64,000 bases of DNA from Brevundimonas bullata. Lineage in GTDB: Bacteria > Pseudomonadota > Alphaproteobacteria > Caulobacterales > Caulobacteraceae. Location of the stretch: the NCBI RefSeq assembly GCF_003350205.1, contig NZ_QLLC01000007.1, forward strand, positions 1-64,000. Direction: 5' to 3'. A program made the position numbers and the translations under genes. Within the stretch, counting starts at the first letter, position 1; every line of letters begins with the position of its first letter. Under the pieces are notes generated by a model. It saw nothing but the letters and a program-made list of their open reading frames with translations, was not told the origin of the DNA and did not search any database. Positions 28,282 through 38,272 of the stretch are shown here, piece by piece.

Positions 28282-29418
28282 ATGGGATTTGCAGCAATCG
28301 TAGTGGCAGCCGGTTCAGGCTCTCGGGCCGGTGGAGACAAGCAGTGGCGGGTCGTCGGCGACCGACCGATGGTGCGCTGGTCGGTGGACGCCCTGCTCAC
28401 GGCGGGCGCCGATTCGGTCGTCGTCGTGGTCGCGCCCGGGGCCGAGGCGCGCGCGGCTGAGGCCCTCGCCGGTCTTTCAGGCTGGCGTACGGTCGCGGGC
28501 GGCGCCGCGCGCGCAGATTCGGTGCGCGCCGGCCTCGCCGCGCTGGAGGTCGCTGACGATACGCCGGTCCTGATCCACGACGCGGCTCGCCCCTTCCTCA
28601 ACTCAGCCGTGATCAACCGTCTGCTGGCGGCGCTGAATGACGCCGACGGCGCCCTGCCCGCCCTCCCAGTGGCCGACAGCCTGCGCCGCGGCGTGGAGGG
28701 CCTGGTGGTCGGCGGAATCGACCGCGACGGCCTGTGGCGCGCCCAGACGCCGCAAGCCTTCCGCCTGAAGACCATCCGCGACGCCTACGTCGCCTGGACC
28801 GAATCCGAGGCCCCCACCGACGAAGCCGCCGTCGTGGAACGCGCCGGGGGACGTGTGCGCCTAGTCGAAGGCGACGCCCACCTCATGAAACTCACCTATC
28901 CCGAGGATTTCGCCATGGCCGAGGCCCTGCTGCCCAAGACCACCCGCATAGGCCAGGGCTATGATGTCCATCGCTGGGGACCGGGCGCATCCGTCTGGCT
29001 TTGCGGCGTCGAGATCCCGCACGACCAGACCCTGATCGGTCATTCCGACGCCGACGCGGGCCTGCACGCCCTGACCGACGCCATCCTGGGGGCTATCGCC
29101 GACGGCGACATCGGCGACCATTTCCCGCCTAGCGATCCGCAGTGGAAAGGCGCCTCGTCCGACCGTTTCCTCGTCTACGCGGCTGATCGCGTGACGGCGC
29201 GCGGCGGGCGCATCGTCAATGTGGACGTCACCCTGATCTGCGAACAGCCCAAGGTGAAGCCGCATCGCCAGGCCATGCGCGAACGCCTCGCGGACCTGCT
29301 GAAGCTTCCGCTGGACGCTGTCAGCGTCAAGGCGACCACGACCGAAGGCCTGGGCTTCACCGGGCGCGGCGAGGGCCTGGCGGCCCAGGCTGTCGTGCTG
29401 GTCGAACTGCCCGCCTAG
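28282..29418 (+). CDS. ispDF: bifunctional IspD/IspF (MEP cytidylyltransferase and MECDP synthase)
   Basis: 378 residues, a fusion of two non-sequential steps of the MEP isoprenoid pathway. Residues 1 to about 218 are Isp[15 protein letters not shown] (CTP loop), [11 protein letters not shown] and LIHDAARPF, joining MEP to CMP. Residues about 220-378 are Isp[11 protein letters not shown] (metal ligands D and H), [18 protein letters not shown] and [16 protein letters not shown], forming the cyclic diphosphate. The fusion is common in alphaproteobacteria. It is divergent from dusB. Confidence 0.97.
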   Translation: MGFAAIVVAAGSGSRAGGDKQWRVVGDRPMVRWSVDALLTAGADSVVVVVAPGAEARAAEALAGLSGWRTVAGGAARADSVRAGLAALEVADDTPVLIHDAARPFLNSAVINRLLAALNDADGALPALPVADSLRRGVEGLVVGGIDRDGLWRAQTPQAFRLKTIRDAYVAWTESEAPTDEAAVVERAGGRVRLVEGDAHLMKLTYPEDFAMAEALLPKTTRIGQGYDVHRWGPGASVWLCGVEIPHDQTLIGHSDADAGLHALTDAILGAIADGDIGDHFPPSDPQWKGASSDRFLVYAADRVTARGGRIVNVDVTLICEQPKVKPHRQAMRERLADLLKLPLDAVSVKATTTEGLGFTGRGEGLAAQAVVLVELPA

Positions 29419-29557
29419 CGACCGTCTTTCACCCGCCAGATCGAAATCCAGATGCCCTAAGGTCAAGATCCTTATCGACCCGCTTTGCGTCTGGCTCGAC
29501 CTGAGCTACAACGCCCGACCGAATCCGCGCGGTCGTGAGCGCCAGTTTTCCGAGCGA

Positions 29558-30043
29558 ATGCCCGAAGCCCCTGTCCTCTACGTCCTGAACGGCCCCAACC
29601 TGAACCTTCTCGGGGTTCGGGAACCGGACATCTATGGCCACGAGACCCTGGCCGACGTCCAGGCGCTGTGTGAGGCCGCCGCCGGCGACACGCGTGTCGT
29701 GTTCCGCCAATCGAATCACGAAGGCCAGTTGGTCGACTGGATCCATGAGGCGCGCCATGAAGCCTGCGCCCTGGTGATCAATCCCGCCGCCTTCACCCAT
29801 ACTTCGGTGGCTTTGCTGGATGCGTTGAAGACGCTCAGCGTCCCCGTCGTCGAATGCCACCTGTCGAACCCCGCCGCGCGCGAGGATTTCCGGCGTCATT
29901 CCTATGTTTCGCTGGTCGCGACCGGCGTCATTTCGGGCTTCGGCCCCCACAGCTACGAACTGGCCGTCAAGGCCGCCCTTCGGCTGGCGCAAGACCGTTC
30001 CAAGGAACGCGCCGAGGCCGGGGCTCGTTCGCCCAAGATCTGA
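29558..30043 (+). CDS. aroQ: 3-dehydroquinate dehydratase, type II
   Basis: 161 residues, the small type II enzyme of the shikimate pathway. Signatures: [18 protein letters not shown] (catalytic Tyr in its C-terminal part), [34 protein letters not shown] and VECHLSNP. It is followed 13 bases later by accB, an arrangement (aroQ-accB-accC) conserved in many proteobacteria, so the three are likely co-transcribed. The 139-bp region ahead of it holds no gene that I can see. Confidence 0.98.
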   Translation: MPEAPVLYVLNGPNLNLLGVREPDIYGHETLADVQALCEAAAGDTRVVFRQSNHEGQLVDWIHEARHEACALVINPAAFTHTSVALLDALKTLSVPVVECHLSNPAAREDFRRHSYVSLVATGVISGFGPHSYELAVKAALRLAQDRSKERAEAGARSPKI

Positions 30044-30056
30044 AGAGAGACGCACC

Positions 30057-30548
30057 ATGTCCGACGACAAGCACAAGAACGACGCCATCGACGCCGGCCT
30101 GATCCGCAGCCTGGCCGACATCCTGAACGACACCGACCTGACCGAGATCGAAGTCGAGCGCGGCGATCTGAAGATCAAGGTTAAGCGCGAAGTCACCGTC
30201 GCCGCCGCCCCGATCCATTACGCCGCCGCCCCGGCCCCGGTCGCTCACGCCGCGCCCGCCGCCGCACAGGCTTCCATGCCGTCGGACCCGGCCACCATCG
30301 TCTCGCGCAAGGGCGAAGAGGTGAAGTCGCCGATGGTCGGCACCGCCTATCTCCAGCCCTCGCCGGAGGCTCCGGCCTTCATCAAGCCCGGCGACAAGGT
30401 CAAGAAGGGTCAGACTCTGCTGATCGTCGAGGCCATGAAGACCATGAACCCGATTCAAGCGCCGCGTGACGGCGTCGTGTCGGAAATCCTCGTCGGCGAC
30501 GCCCAGCCCGTCGAATACGGCGAAGCTCTGGTTCTGCTGGAAGCCTGA
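30057..30548 (+). CDS. accB: biotin carboxyl carrier protein of acetyl-CoA carboxylase
   Basis: 163 residues. The C-terminal biotinyl domain carries EAMKTMNP with the biotinylated lysine K128 and a thumb-like segment before it ([15 protein letters not shown]). The N-terminal third is an acidic helix region joined by a long Ala/Pro linker. The start is the ATG giving MSDDKHKND, preceded by AGAGAG; a longer in-frame opening lies inside aroQ in another frame. BCCP carries CO2 from AccC to the carboxyltransferase in fatty acid synthesis. Confidence 0.97.
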   Translation: MSDDKHKNDAIDAGLIRSLADILNDTDLTEIEVERGDLKIKVKREVTVAAAPIHYAAAPAPVAHAAPAAAQASMPSDPATIVSRKGEEVKSPMVGTAYLQPSPEAPAFIKPGDKVKKGQTLLIVEAMKTMNPIQAPRDGVVSEILVGDAQPVEYGEALVLLEA

Positions 30549-30556
30549 GACCCGTC

Positions 30557-31909
30557 ATGTTCACCAAGGTCCTGATCGCCAACCGCGGCGAAATCGCCCT
30601 GCGCATCCACCGGGCGTGCAAGGAGATGGGCATCTCCACCGTCGCCGTGCACTCCGAGGCCGACCGCGGCGCCATGTGGGTGCGCCTGGCCGACGAAAGC
30701 GTCTGCATCGGCCCCGCGCCGGCGGCCAAGTCCTACCTGAACATCCCGCAGATCATCGCGGCGGCGGAAATCACCGGCGCCCAGGCGATCCACCCGGGCT
30801 ATGGCTTCCTGTCGGAAAACGCCCGCTTCGCCGAGATCATCGAGGCCCACGGCCTGACCTTCATCGGTCCCAAGCCCGAGCATATCCGGGTCATGGGCGA
30901 CAAGATCACCGCCAAGAAGACCGTGATGGAGGCGGGCATCCCCTGCGTCCCCGGGTCTGACGGCGAGGTCGAAACCGTCGAAGCCGCCATCGAGGCGTCC
31001 AAGACCATCGGCTTCCCGCTGATCGTCAAGGCCGCCGCCGGCGGCGGCGGGCGCGGCATGAAGGTCGCCCTGACCGCCGATGATCTGGTCGAGGCCGTGC
31101 AGACGGCCCAAACCGAGGCCAAGGCCGCCTTCGGCAACGGCGCCGTCTATATGGAGCGCTACCTCCAGAAGCCGCGCCACATCGAGATCCAGGTCATCGC
31201 CGACAGCCACGGCAACGTCGTCCACCTGGGCGAACGCGACTGCTCGCTGCAACGCCGCCACCAGAAGGTGCTGGAAGAAGCCCCCTCTCCCGCCCTGTCG
31301 GCCGAGGGTCGCAAGCAGATCGGCGAGACGGTCAACAAGGCCATCGCCGCCATCGGCTACCTGGGCGTCGGCACCATCGAGTTCCTGTGGGAGGACGGCG
31401 AGTTCTTCTTCATCGAGATGAACACCCGCCTGCAGGTCGAGCACCCGGTCACGGAAATGATCACGGGCGTCGATCTGGTCCGCGAACAGATCCGCATCGC
31501 CGCGGGTCTTCCGCTGTCCTTCACGCAAGAGGATATCCATTTCGACGGCCATGCCATCGAGGTGCGGATCAACGCCGAGAACGCCGAGACCTTCACCCCG
31601 TCGCCGGGCACGATCACCGACTTCCACGCGCCGGGCGGCCTGGGCGTGCGTCTGGATAGCGCCATCTACGCCGGCTATTCGATCCCGCCCTACTACGACA
31701 GCCTGATCGGCAAGCTGATCGTCCACGGCCGCGACCGCGAGGAAGCCCTGGCTCGCCTGAAGCGCAGCCTGGGCGAGATGGTCATCGGCGGCGTCGACAC
31801 CACCATCCCCCTGTTCCAGAAACTGTTGCAGGAGCCCGACATCCTGTCCGGCGACTACGACATCCACTGGCTGGAAAAATGGGCCGCCGCCCAGAAGGCC
31901 AAGGCCTAA
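30557..31909 (+). CDS. accC: biotin carboxylase subunit of acetyl-CoA carboxylase
   Basis: 450 residues, full length. ATP-grasp enzyme: [20 protein letters not shown] at the N-terminus, the ATP loop [26 protein letters not shown], and [15 protein letters not shown] with the active-site region. It carboxylates biotin on AccB, encoded eight bases upstream. The first committed step of fatty acid synthesis is thus mostly encoded in aroQ-accB-accC; accA and accD are not in this window. Confidence 0.99.
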   Translation: MFTKVLIANRGEIALRIHRACKEMGISTVAVHSEADRGAMWVRLADESVCIGPAPAAKSYLNIPQIIAAAEITGAQAIHPGYGFLSENARFAEIIEAHGLTFIGPKPEHIRVMGDKITAKKTVMEAGIPCVPGSDGEVETVEAAIEASKTIGFPLIVKAAAGGGGRGMKVALTADDLVEAVQTAQTEAKAAFGNGAVYMERYLQKPRHIEIQVIADSHGNVVHLGERDCSLQRRHQKVLEEAPSPALSAEGRKQIGETVNKAIAAIGYLGVGTIEFLWEDGEFFFIEMNTRLQVEHPVTEMITGVDLVREQIRIAAGLPLSFTQEDIHFDGHAIEVRINAENAETFTPSPGTITDFHAPGGLGVRLDSAIYAGYSIPPYYDSLIGKLIVHGRDREEALARLKRSLGEMVIGGVDTTIPLFQKLLQEPDILSGDYDIHWLEKWAAAQKAKA

Positions 31910-31915
31910 CCCCTC

Positions 31916-32611
31916 TTGGACGACCCCGAGTTCAGCGCCAGCAGCCCCTCCAGCGTCTTCGGGCCTGAAGAGCTGCTGGCCTGCTACGCTCGGGGCGTCT
32001 TTCCCATGGCCGAGGCGCGCGACGATCCGCGCGTCTTTCTGGTCGAGCCGGATCAGCGGGGCGTTGTGCCGCTGGATCGCTTCCACATTCCCACGCGACT
32101 GCGCCGCACCGTTCGTGGCGAGCCGTTTCAGGTGCGGGTCGATACGGCCTTCGCCGCCGTGTTAGACGCCTGCGCCGCCTCCATGCCGGGACGCGAGGAC
32201 ACCTGGATCAATGATCCGATCCGCCGCCTCTATCTGGAACTGCACGAGCGCGGCCACGCCCACAGTATCGAGTGCTGGCAGGACGAGGTTCTGGTCGGGG
32301 GCCTCTACGGCGTCACGCTAGGCGGCGCCTTCTTCGGCGAGAGCATGTTCAGCCGGGCGCGCGACGCGTCAAAGGTCGCCCTGGTGCATCTGGTGGCGCG
32401 CCTGCGTCAAGGCGGATGGGGCCTGCTGGACGCCCAGTTCCTGACCGAGCATCTCAGCCAATTCGGCGCCGTGGAAACGCCGCAGGCGGCCTATCTGCGC
32501 CTTTTGAAGCCTGCTCTGCGCCTGACGCCGGACAAGTCGGCCCTGACCGCGCCCCTGACAGGCGCGGAGGCCGTGACCTATGCCTTACAGCCGACCACCC
32601 AGGCGTCGTAA
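31916..32611 (+). CDS. aat: leucyl/phenylalanyl-tRNA--protein transferase
   Basis: 231 residues. It conjugates Leu or Phe to N-terminal Lys/Arg of proteins, marking them for ClpS-ClpAP degradation. Signatures are the N-terminal [10 protein letters not shown], the middle [21 protein letters not shown] with FFGESMFS, and [16 protein letters not shown]. The start is TTG, six bases after the accC stop, the only start able to give the full N-terminus; no strong ribosome site is seen, so coupling to accC is likely. Its 3' end overlaps the convergent DUF2155 gene by 34 bases. Confidence 0.95.
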   Translation: MDDPEFSASSPSSVFGPEELLACYARGVFPMAEARDDPRVFLVEPDQRGVVPLDRFHIPTRLRRTVRGEPFQVRVDTAFAAVLDACAASMPGREDTWINDPIRRLYLELHERGHAHSIECWQDEVLVGGLYGVTLGGAFFGESMFSRARDASKVALVHLVARLRQGGWGLLDAQFLTEHLSQFGAVETPQAAYLRLLKPALRLTPDKSALTAPLTGAEAVTYALQPTTQAS

Positions 32612-33261
32612 ATCGGGTGTTGCAGGCCGCTGATGGCGGGCGATGAGGCGAACATCCAGCCCTTGAAGATCTGGCGCGCCTCGGTCGGCACGGCGATACC
32701 GCGCGGCTGAACCCCGACTTCCAGGTAGGCGATGGCGTCTTCGGTCAACTCATCCGGCGCCGAGACCTCGCAGGCGCGGACGCTGAAGATCAGGGTCTTG
32801 TTGAAGCGGACGGGACGACCGCCGACCTCGACCTCGAACAGCATGGATTCGGCCGTGACCTTGTCGATGGCGTGGATGACGGCGACCGGGCGACGCTGAC
32901 GGCGACCCGGCGCAGCCACGGGCGCGGCCTCGACCTTGGGCGCTTCGGCAGCGGCCTCGGGCGGCGCCTCCTCCTGAACGGCGGCAATCTCGGCCTCAGG
33001 CGTCACGATAACGACAGGCGCGCCGGGCGCCGCCGTCGGAACGGTCGAAGGCGATCCCGACGCCGGCGTCGCCGGGGCCTGGGATGAAGGGGACGCAGGG
33101 GTCTGAACAGGCGCCCGGTTGGCCTCGCGCAGGGCGTCGCCGACCGGGTCTTGAACCGGAACAGCGTCCTGCGGCAGGTCCATCAGGACGCTGGTCATGC
33201 CGGCGCCCGCGACCGCCAGTCCCGCCACGGCCACGCCGATCAGCAGGACGCGTCGGTTCAT
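32578..33261 (-). CDS. DUF2155 domain-containing exported protein
   Basis: 227 residues. An N-terminal membrane or signal segment ([18 protein letters not shown]) is followed by a long Pro/Ala/Glu-rich linker and a C-terminal domain of about 110 residues matching DUF2155: [58 protein letters not shown]. It has two conserved Cys (ACEV and GCKA) and is probably periplasmic. Its function is unknown. The ATG overlaps the NDUFA12-type gene by four bases, so the two are translated together; in alphaproteobacteria these two commonly occur side by side. Confidence 0.9.
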   Translation of the reverse strand: MNRRVLLIGVAVAGLAVAGAGMTSVLMDLPQDAVPVQDPVGDALREANRAPVQTPASPSSQAPATPASGSPSTVPTAAPGAPVVIVTPEAEIAAVQEEAPPEAAAEAPKVEAAPVAAPGRRQRRPVAVIHAIDKVTAESMLFEVEVGGRPVRFNKTLIFSVRACEVSAPDELTEDAIAYLEVGVQPRGIAVPTEARQIFKGWMFASSPAISGLQHPIYDAWVVGCKA

Positions 33262-33650
33262 TCCGGGCTCCAGGCCTGATAATCGCCGGTAGCGGCGGGG
33301 CGCTTGCCTTCATTGGCCAGCGAGCCCTGCGGACGCCAGGCCATCGGCGTGCCGGTCATGTTCGGCAGGTGATCCTTTTCCCAGGCGCGGCGCGGCAGCG
33401 GCTTCTCGACCGGGGTCTCGTCATAGGTGTAGCGCAGCCAGCCCTGCCATTCCGGCGGAACCTTGGTGGCTTCGGCGTAACCGTCATAGATGACCCAGCG
33501 GCGCTTGCGCCCGTCATAGCTGACGTTATCGCGCGACTGGTAATAGCGGTTGCCGAACTCGTCCGTGCCGACCAGTTGGCCGCGCTTGCCGATGGTGAAC
33601 AGGGTGCCGATCGTGGCGCCGTTCCACCAGGTGAAGATCTTGCTCAGCAC
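33258..33650 (-). CDS. NADH:ubiquinone oxidoreductase NDUFA12-type subunit
   Basis: 130 residues. [50 protein letters not shown] and [12 protein letters not shown] match the mitochondrial NDUFA12/B17.2 family, a matrix-side accessory subunit of respiratory complex I found in alphaproteobacteria. No nuo genes lie in this window. The presence of this subunit supports an alphaproteobacterial origin. It overlaps the DUF2155 gene and is divergent from the TSCPD-domain gene. Confidence 0.95.
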   Translation of the reverse strand: MLSKIFTWWNGATIGTLFTIGKRGQLVGTDEFGNRYYQSRDNVSYDGRKRRWVIYDGYAEATKVPPEWQGWLRYTYDETPVEKPLPRRAWEKDHLPNMTGTPMAWRPQGSLANEGKRPAATGDYQAWSPE

Positions 33651-33772
33651 GTCGTCGTACTCACTTGTATCCCGCCGCTCGGGGAGGTCCGACGACGCAG
33701 CGCGATCATAGAAACCACAGCCGCCCGCGTCCAGCCCGCCAGCCCAACAGAGCGCCGCCGCTCAACATCAAC

Positions 33773-33806
33773 ATCTTGGGGGTAACATGCCCCACAGGCC
33801 CAAGAT
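33773..33806. promoter_or_regulatory. inverted repeat in the NDUFA12 / TSCPD divergent region
   Basis: ATCTTGGG (33773-33780) and CCCAAGAT (33799-33806) are perfect complements around an 18-base loop that itself contains GG..TGCC-type symmetry. The site is 62 bases before the chosen start of the TSCPD gene and 122 bases before the divergent gene. It may be an operator or a transcript leader hairpin. The rest of this 218-bp gap shows nothing that I can name. Confidence 0.4.
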
Positions 33807-33868
33807 TTATTGAAACGCCTTCAGAGGCGTCGTTAATGTCGCGATCAGGACACGCGCGGAGACGTCTG

Positions 33869-36508
33869 ATGCGCATCAAGCCCCGTTTTGCCCCCCTCGC
33901 CGCGACCGTGGCGATGGACCTCCGCCAGATCGAACGCCCCGGCGCCATGACGGCGACGCTGGCGCCCGCTGACTGGTCCGATGCGCGCGTGGAGGCCTGG
34001 CTGGACTGGGCTGAAAGCCTGCCGACCGACCTGCCGGAAGACGCCGCGCCTCTGGACCAAGATCACGCCGCCTGGCTGCGCGGCGCCGCCGACCGCTGGG
34101 CCCATCGGCTCGGGGCCTGGGGCCGCGACCTGGGCCTGTTCGACAATGCCGACGAAGCCGAGATCTTCGCCGACGAACTCTGGGCGTCTCTGCTGCTCGG
34201 CCTGGCCGCGCCCGAGACAGAGCGGACCACGCCCGCCGTCCCGACCTGTCTATCATTCAGCGAACCCGGCGCCGCCCGGCGTCTGGCCGATCTGACCGCA
34301 GCCCGACGCGGCGAGCGTCTGGCCGGACGCGCCGCCGAGGCCCTGTCCGACGCCCTGCGGGCCGTCGCAGACGCGGTCGACCGCTGCGAAGGCCCGCGCG
34401 AGGCCTGCGCCGATCCCGCCGCCAATCCGGCCCTGGCCCGCGCCGCCCTGATCGCCCGCCGCTGCGGGGCGAGCGACGCGGACATCATTCGCGCCGTCGA
34501 GGGCGAAACCCAGACCGTCGCCCTGGCCGCGCCCGCCGTCCGCATCCTGACGCCCGTCCTGGCCCCGCGCGACGCCATCGCCTCGGGCGGCCCTGAGGCT
34601 CTGGCTGTGGCCGAGGCCATGCTGGAAGGCGATCTGGCCCTGACCTTCACCCCTCGCGACGCCGAGACCCTGACCGACGCCGCGTTCGAGGCCCGCGCCG
34701 CCTTCCACTTGCCGAGTCTGGCCGCCTTCACCGGCGAAGCCTTCGACGAGGCTCTGGACGACCTGACCCGGCTCTGGGTCATGGCGCTGGAGATCGAGAC
34801 GGCCATCGGCGTCTCTGCGACGCGACGCGAAGCGGCCAGGCCCGTCGCCCTCGGCCTTTCTGGTCTGGCCGACTGGACCGTCGCGACCGACGCCGCAAAA
34901 TCCCTTCCTCTCGCCGCCACGGTCGGCGCGCGGGTTTCGGCGGCGGCCGGCGCCGCCTCTGTCGAACTCGCCGCCCTGCTCGGCCCCTGCTCTGAGTGGG
35001 ACGCCGTCGCCGACGAGGTCGTGGACGCCGCCGTCTTGCGTGGTCAGGAGACCAAGGCCCTGAAACGCAGCGGCCGTCGCCACGCCGCCATCAACCTGTT
35101 CGTCCGCGACGCGGAGCTTGAACTGCGCCTCGGCGCCTCGCCCTTCGGCGCGACCGACCTGTTCCAGACCGAGGACGGGGAGACCCAGCGGCGCCTGCGC
35201 CCCTCGCTGGCCCGCGCCATCGCCCGCGCGGGCGGCGACGCCGAGGACGCCGAGCGCCGCCTGTTCGGCCGTCGCACCCTGATCGGCGCGCCCGGCGTCA
35301 ACCACTCCGCCCTACGCGACCTGGGTTTCACCGACGTGGAGCTGGAGGCCGTCGAGCTCGCATTGGGACAAACAGACCAACTCGCGGCCGTCTTCGCCCC
35401 GCCCGTACTGGACGCGGGCTTCATCGACGACGTTCTGGGCCTGTCGTGCGAGGACGGCGCCGATATGTTGCCGCGACTCGGCTTTGACGCCACCGCCATC
35501 GAGGCCGCCCGCGCCGCCGCCTTCGGCTACGCTGATCTGTCCAGCTGGGAGGCCGCGCCTGAGGCCCTGCGCGGTCTGCTGGCCGCTGATCCCGCCACCT
35601 ACGAGGCCGAGCTGCGCCGCGCGATCGAGCCGTTCAGCGATGTCCCCGACGTCACGCCCGACCTGATCGACTGGCGCGCCGGATCGCTTCAGGTCGCCCG
35701 CGCCCTGGGCGAGGCCGCGCGCGAGGGCCGCCGCGCCGTCGTCCTGCGTCGCGCCGCGCCGCCCGCCGACTTCCGCCTGGACCTGCCCGAGGCAGACGCC
35801 CCCGGTCAGCGCCGCGCGGAACCTGAGGCCCCGCCCGTCGAGCGCGTCGTCGAGAAGGTCATCGAGCGCGATCGCACCCGTCGCAAACTGCCCGACCGCC
35901 GCAAGGGCTATATCCAGAAGGCGGCCGTCGGCGGCCACAAGGTCTATATCCACACCGGCGAATACGAAGACGGCGAACTGGGCGAGATCTTCATCGACAT
36001 GCACAAGGAAGGCGCCGCCTTCCGCAGCCTGATGAACAACTTCGCCATCGCCATCTCGATCGGCCTGCAATACGGCGTGCCGCTGGACGAATTCGTCGAC
36101 GCCTTCGTCTTCACCCGGTTCGAACCCGCCGGGCGCGTCACCGGAAATGATTCGATCCGCTCCGCGACCTCGATCCTCGACTACATATTCCGCGAACTAG
36201 GCGTCTCCTATCTGGAGCGTCAGGAGTTGGCCAACGCCGAGCCCGAGGGCAATCCAGACGGTCTGGGCGCGGCGACGAACGACGCCGAGCCGGTTCCCGC
36301 CGCCCGCTTCATCTCCAAGGGCTTCGCGCGCGGGGCCGCCCCCGACAACCTCGTCGTCGTCCCATTTGGGCGCAAGGCCGAGACGCCGCGCGACGCCGCC
36401 CCGACCGAAGCCGTCGCCTGTCCGGCCTGTGGCGATCTCAGCCTGCAAAATCGCGGCGGCGGCTGGATTTGCGACACCTGCGGCGCGGCCCCGCAGATGC
36501 AGGGCTGA
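33869..36508 (+). CDS. NrdJ-like TSCPD-domain protein lacking the reductase barrel
   Basis: 879 residues. The C-terminal part (about 671-795) is the TSCPD domain of vitamin-B12-dependent ribonucleotide reductase Nrd[60 protein letters not shown]. It ends with a zinc-ribbon CPACG...CDTCG as in NrdJ. The N-terminal 670 residues are Ala/Asp/Glu-rich and lack the radical barrel and active-site Cys pattern, yet parts ([32 protein letters not shown]) resemble the region of NrdJ before its C-terminal domain. A degenerate paralogue with a regulatory or structural role is inferred. The start is the ATG with GGAG at seven bases; ATG at 33836 is an alternative. Confidence 0.85.
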   Translation: MRIKPRFAPLAATVAMDLRQIERPGAMTATLAPADWSDARVEAWLDWAESLPTDLPEDAAPLDQDHAAWLRGAADRWAHRLGAWGRDLGLFDNADEAEIFADELWASLLLGLAAPETERTTPAVPTCLSFSEPGAARRLADLTAARRGERLAGRAAEALSDALRAVADAVDRCEGPREACADPAANPALARAALIARRCGASDADIIRAVEGETQTVALAAPAVRILTPVLAPRDAIASGGPEALAVAEAMLEGDLALTFTPRDAETLTDAAFEARAAFHLPSLAAFTGEAFDEALDDLTRLWVMALEIETAIGVSATRREAARPVALGLSGLADWTVATDAAKSLPLAATVGARVSAAAGAASVELAALLGPCSEWDAVADEVVDAAVLRGQETKALKRSGRRHAAINLFVRDAELELRLGASPFGATDLFQTEDGETQRRLRPSLARAIARAGGDAEDAERRLFGRRTLIGAPGVNHSALRDLGFTDVELEAVELALGQTDQLAAVFAPPVLDAGFIDDVLGLSCEDGADMLPRLGFDATAIEAARAAAFGYADLSSWEAAPEALRGLLAADPATYEAELRRAIEPFSDVPDVTPDLIDWRAGSLQVARALGEAAREGRRAVVLRRAAPPADFRLDLPEADAPGQRRAEPEAPPVERVVEKVIERDRTRRKLPDRRKGYIQKAAVGGHKVYIHTGEYEDGELGEIFIDMHKEGAAFRSLMNNFAIAISIGLQYGVPLDEFVDAFVFTRFEPAGRVTGNDSIRSATSILDYIFRELGVSYLERQELANAEPEGNPDGLGAATNDAEPVPAARFISKGFARGAAPDNLVVVPFGRKAETPRDAAPTEAVACPACGDLSLQNRGGGWICDTCGAAPQMQG

Positions 36509-36567
36509 CAGCGGCGCGGTTGCGGCCCGCTTCTTGCTGTGAAGGGGTCAAATCCCGGAGCTTTCGC

Positions 36568-37059
36568 ATGAACCGTCTCGCAATCGCACTCGTCGCCTCG
36601 CTGATCGCCGCCACGGCCTTGCCGGCGGTCGCCCAGAACGCCTCGCAGATCAGCCGCGTGCGCGGCGGCGCCAGCTGCCCCGGCTGCAACCTGTTCCAGG
36701 GCGATTTCTCGGGCATGGAGGTGCGCGGCCTCAACCTGGCGGGCGCCCGTCTGCGCCAGGCCGACCTCAGCCTGACCGTCATGAACCGCACTCGCTTCTC
36801 GCGCGCCGACATGCGCGATGTCGAGGCCTATGGCGGCGTCTTCTCCAGTTCGAACTTCGCCGGCGCCGACCTGACCAACGCCAGCTTTGTTGGCGCCTAT
36901 CTGGACGGCTCGGTCATGTCGGGCGCCAAGCTCAGCGGGACCAATCTGTCGGGCGCCCGACTGGCGCGCGCGGTCGGCCTGACCCAGAGCCAGCTCAACC
37001 AGGCCTGCGGCGACGACGCCACCGTCCTGCCGTCGGGCCTGCGCATTCCGGCCTGCTGA
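36568..37059 (+). CDS. exported pentapeptide-repeat protein, small
   Basis: 163 residues. A signal peptide (MNRLAIALVASLIAATALPAVAQ) precedes a Cys pair CPGC and about 15 pentapeptide repeats of the A(D/N)LXX type (for example FAGADLTNASF, LSGTNLSGARL), predicted to form a right-handed beta-helix. It closes with ACGDDATVLPSGLRIPAC, sharing a C-terminal Cys pair with the neighbouring paralogue. It is probably periplasmic or surface-located; function unknown. The ATG has CGGAG before it. The next gene downstream is a related, longer member. Confidence 0.92.
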   Translation: MNRLAIALVASLIAATALPAVAQNASQISRVRGGASCPGCNLFQGDFSGMEVRGLNLAGARLRQADLSLTVMNRTRFSRADMRDVEAYGGVFSSSNFAGADLTNASFVGAYLDGSVMSGAKLSGTNLSGARLARAVGLTQSQLNQACGDDATVLPSGLRIPAC

Positions 37060-37124
37060 AGGTCGCCATCGTTACCACGATTTAAGTAGGGTTTTGCAGG
37101 CGACAGGCGCATCTAGACAGCGTG

Positions 37125-38036
37125 ATGAAACGCCCGCTCGCCCTCCTCCGTCGCTTGGCCCCCGCCGCCGCCCTCACCGGCGGACTGGCCGGCGTGCTGG
37201 TCGCCGCCCCCGCCTTCGCCGGGGTGGTGAACCTGTCGCAGATGCAGGATCGTGACGTGGCCCGCATGGTTTCGCTGGGCGGCAGCTGCAATCGCTGCGA
37301 GCTGTCCGGTCGCGACCTGTCGGGCGCCACCTTCACCGGCGCCAGTTTCACCAACGCCACCTTGGTCGGCGCCACCCTGCGCGGAGCCGAACTGCTCGGC
37401 TCGAACTTCGCCGGCAGCGACTTCAGCCGCGCCGACATGCGCGGCGTCGAAATGATGGGCGCCAACTTCACCGGCAGCACCTTCATCAGCGCCAATCTGA
37501 CCGGCGCCGAGGCCACCGGCGCCAACCTGATCAACACGAACTTCCAGGACGCCAACCTGTCCTCGGCCGAGCTGAACGGCGCCAACTTCAATCGAGCGGT
37601 CCTGACCCGCACCAGATTCAACAGCAGCGAGATGTTCGGCGCCACCCTGGCCAATGTTCGCGCGACGGGCGCCGACTTCTCCAACGCCGAGATCAACGCC
37701 TCCAACCTGACCAATGGCGTTTTCGACAGCGCCAAGTTCAACAACGCCTCGCTGGACAGCGCCCGCCTGACCGGCGCCAGCTTCGACCGCGCCAACTTCT
37801 CGGGCGCCTCGATGAACCGGACCGACATTCGCGGCGCCGACCTGTCCGGCGCGCGCGGCCTGACCCAGGATCAGGTGCATGACGCCTGCGGTGACGGCGC
37901 GACCCGCCTGCCTAACGGCCTGACCGTGCGTTCGTGCGGCGGCGCCCGCATCCGCGTCATCCGCACGCCCCCGGCCCCGCCCTCGCCGCCCATTCCGCCG
38001 CGTCAGCGCAATCTGGTCGTCGCCTCGGGCCACTAG
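37125..38036 (+). CDS. exported pentapeptide-repeat protein, long
   Basis: 303 residues. A signal peptide (LRRLAPAAALTGGLAGVLVA, then AAPAFAG) is followed by a Cys pair (CNRC), then about 30 pentapeptide repeats (SGATFTGASF, TNATLVGATLR), and the same C-terminal signature as its neighbour: ACGDGATRLPNGLTVRSC. A Pro-rich tail of about 30 residues (RTPPAPPSPPIPPRQ) follows, absent from the shorter paralogue. Start: ATG at 37125; an in-frame GTG lies one codon before it. The two genes look like a tandem duplication that later diverged in length. Function unknown; the repeats suggest a rigid beta-helix for binding or protection. Confidence 0.92.
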   Translation: MKRPLALLRRLAPAAALTGGLAGVLVAAPAFAGVVNLSQMQDRDVARMVSLGGSCNRCELSGRDLSGATFTGASFTNATLVGATLRGAELLGSNFAGSDFSRADMRGVEMMGANFTGSTFISANLTGAEATGANLINTNFQDANLSSAELNGANFNRAVLTRTRFNSSEMFGATLANVRATGADFSNAEINASNLTNGVFDSAKFNNASLDSARLTGASFDRANFSGASMNRTDIRGADLSGARGLTQDQVHDACGDGATRLPNGLTVRSCGGARIRVIRTPPAPPSPPIPPRQRNLVVASGH

Positions 38037-38061
38037 GTCCTCCGGCCACACCTACACCCTC

Positions 38062-38176
38062 GTCATCCTCGCCCTTGTGGCGAGGATCCAGACACGCTGC
38101 CGAAGCCACTTTGAACGACCTGCATAATCAGGCCCACGTCGAGGTTCTGGATCCTCGCCACAAGGGCGAGGATGAC
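38062..38176. repeat. long perfect inverted repeat in a convergent gap, element C
   Basis: The left arm 38062-38092 and right arm 38146-38176 are exact complements over 31 bases, with a 53-base spacer. The arm starts GTCATCCTCG and contains a hairpin of its own (ATCCTCGCC and GGCGAGGAT around CTTGT). The element lies between the pentapeptide gene and aspS, which converge. It resembles copies A and B in layout, beginning with GTCATCC, but differs in sequence. Confidence 0.85.
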
Positions 38177-38219
38177 GCGGAAAGAAAGTGACGCAAATGA
38201 AGCCGTCGGTTCAGCCTAC

Positions 38220-38245
38220 AAAAAAGGCGGCTCGCGAGAGCCGCC
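38220..38245 (-). terminator. rho-independent terminator of aspS
   Basis: On the minus strand GGCGGCTC, a four-base loop and GAGCCGCC precede TTTTTT. The perfect 8-bp GC-rich stem and six-T run lie 28 bases past the aspS stop. Confidence 0.9.
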
Positions 38246-38272
38246 CTTTCCATTTCAACGCCGCAAGGCCGC

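Noticed and set aside
29419-29557. Gap between ispDF and aroQ as a possible RNA gene
   Set aside because: No tRNA fold, terminator or strong promoter is visible; it is probably an untranslated leader.
37308-37860. Periodic DNA repeats (GCCAACCTG, GGCGCC) suggesting a tandem repeat
   Set aside because: The 15-base period comes from pentapeptide-repeat codons in an intact gene, not from a separate DNA repeat.
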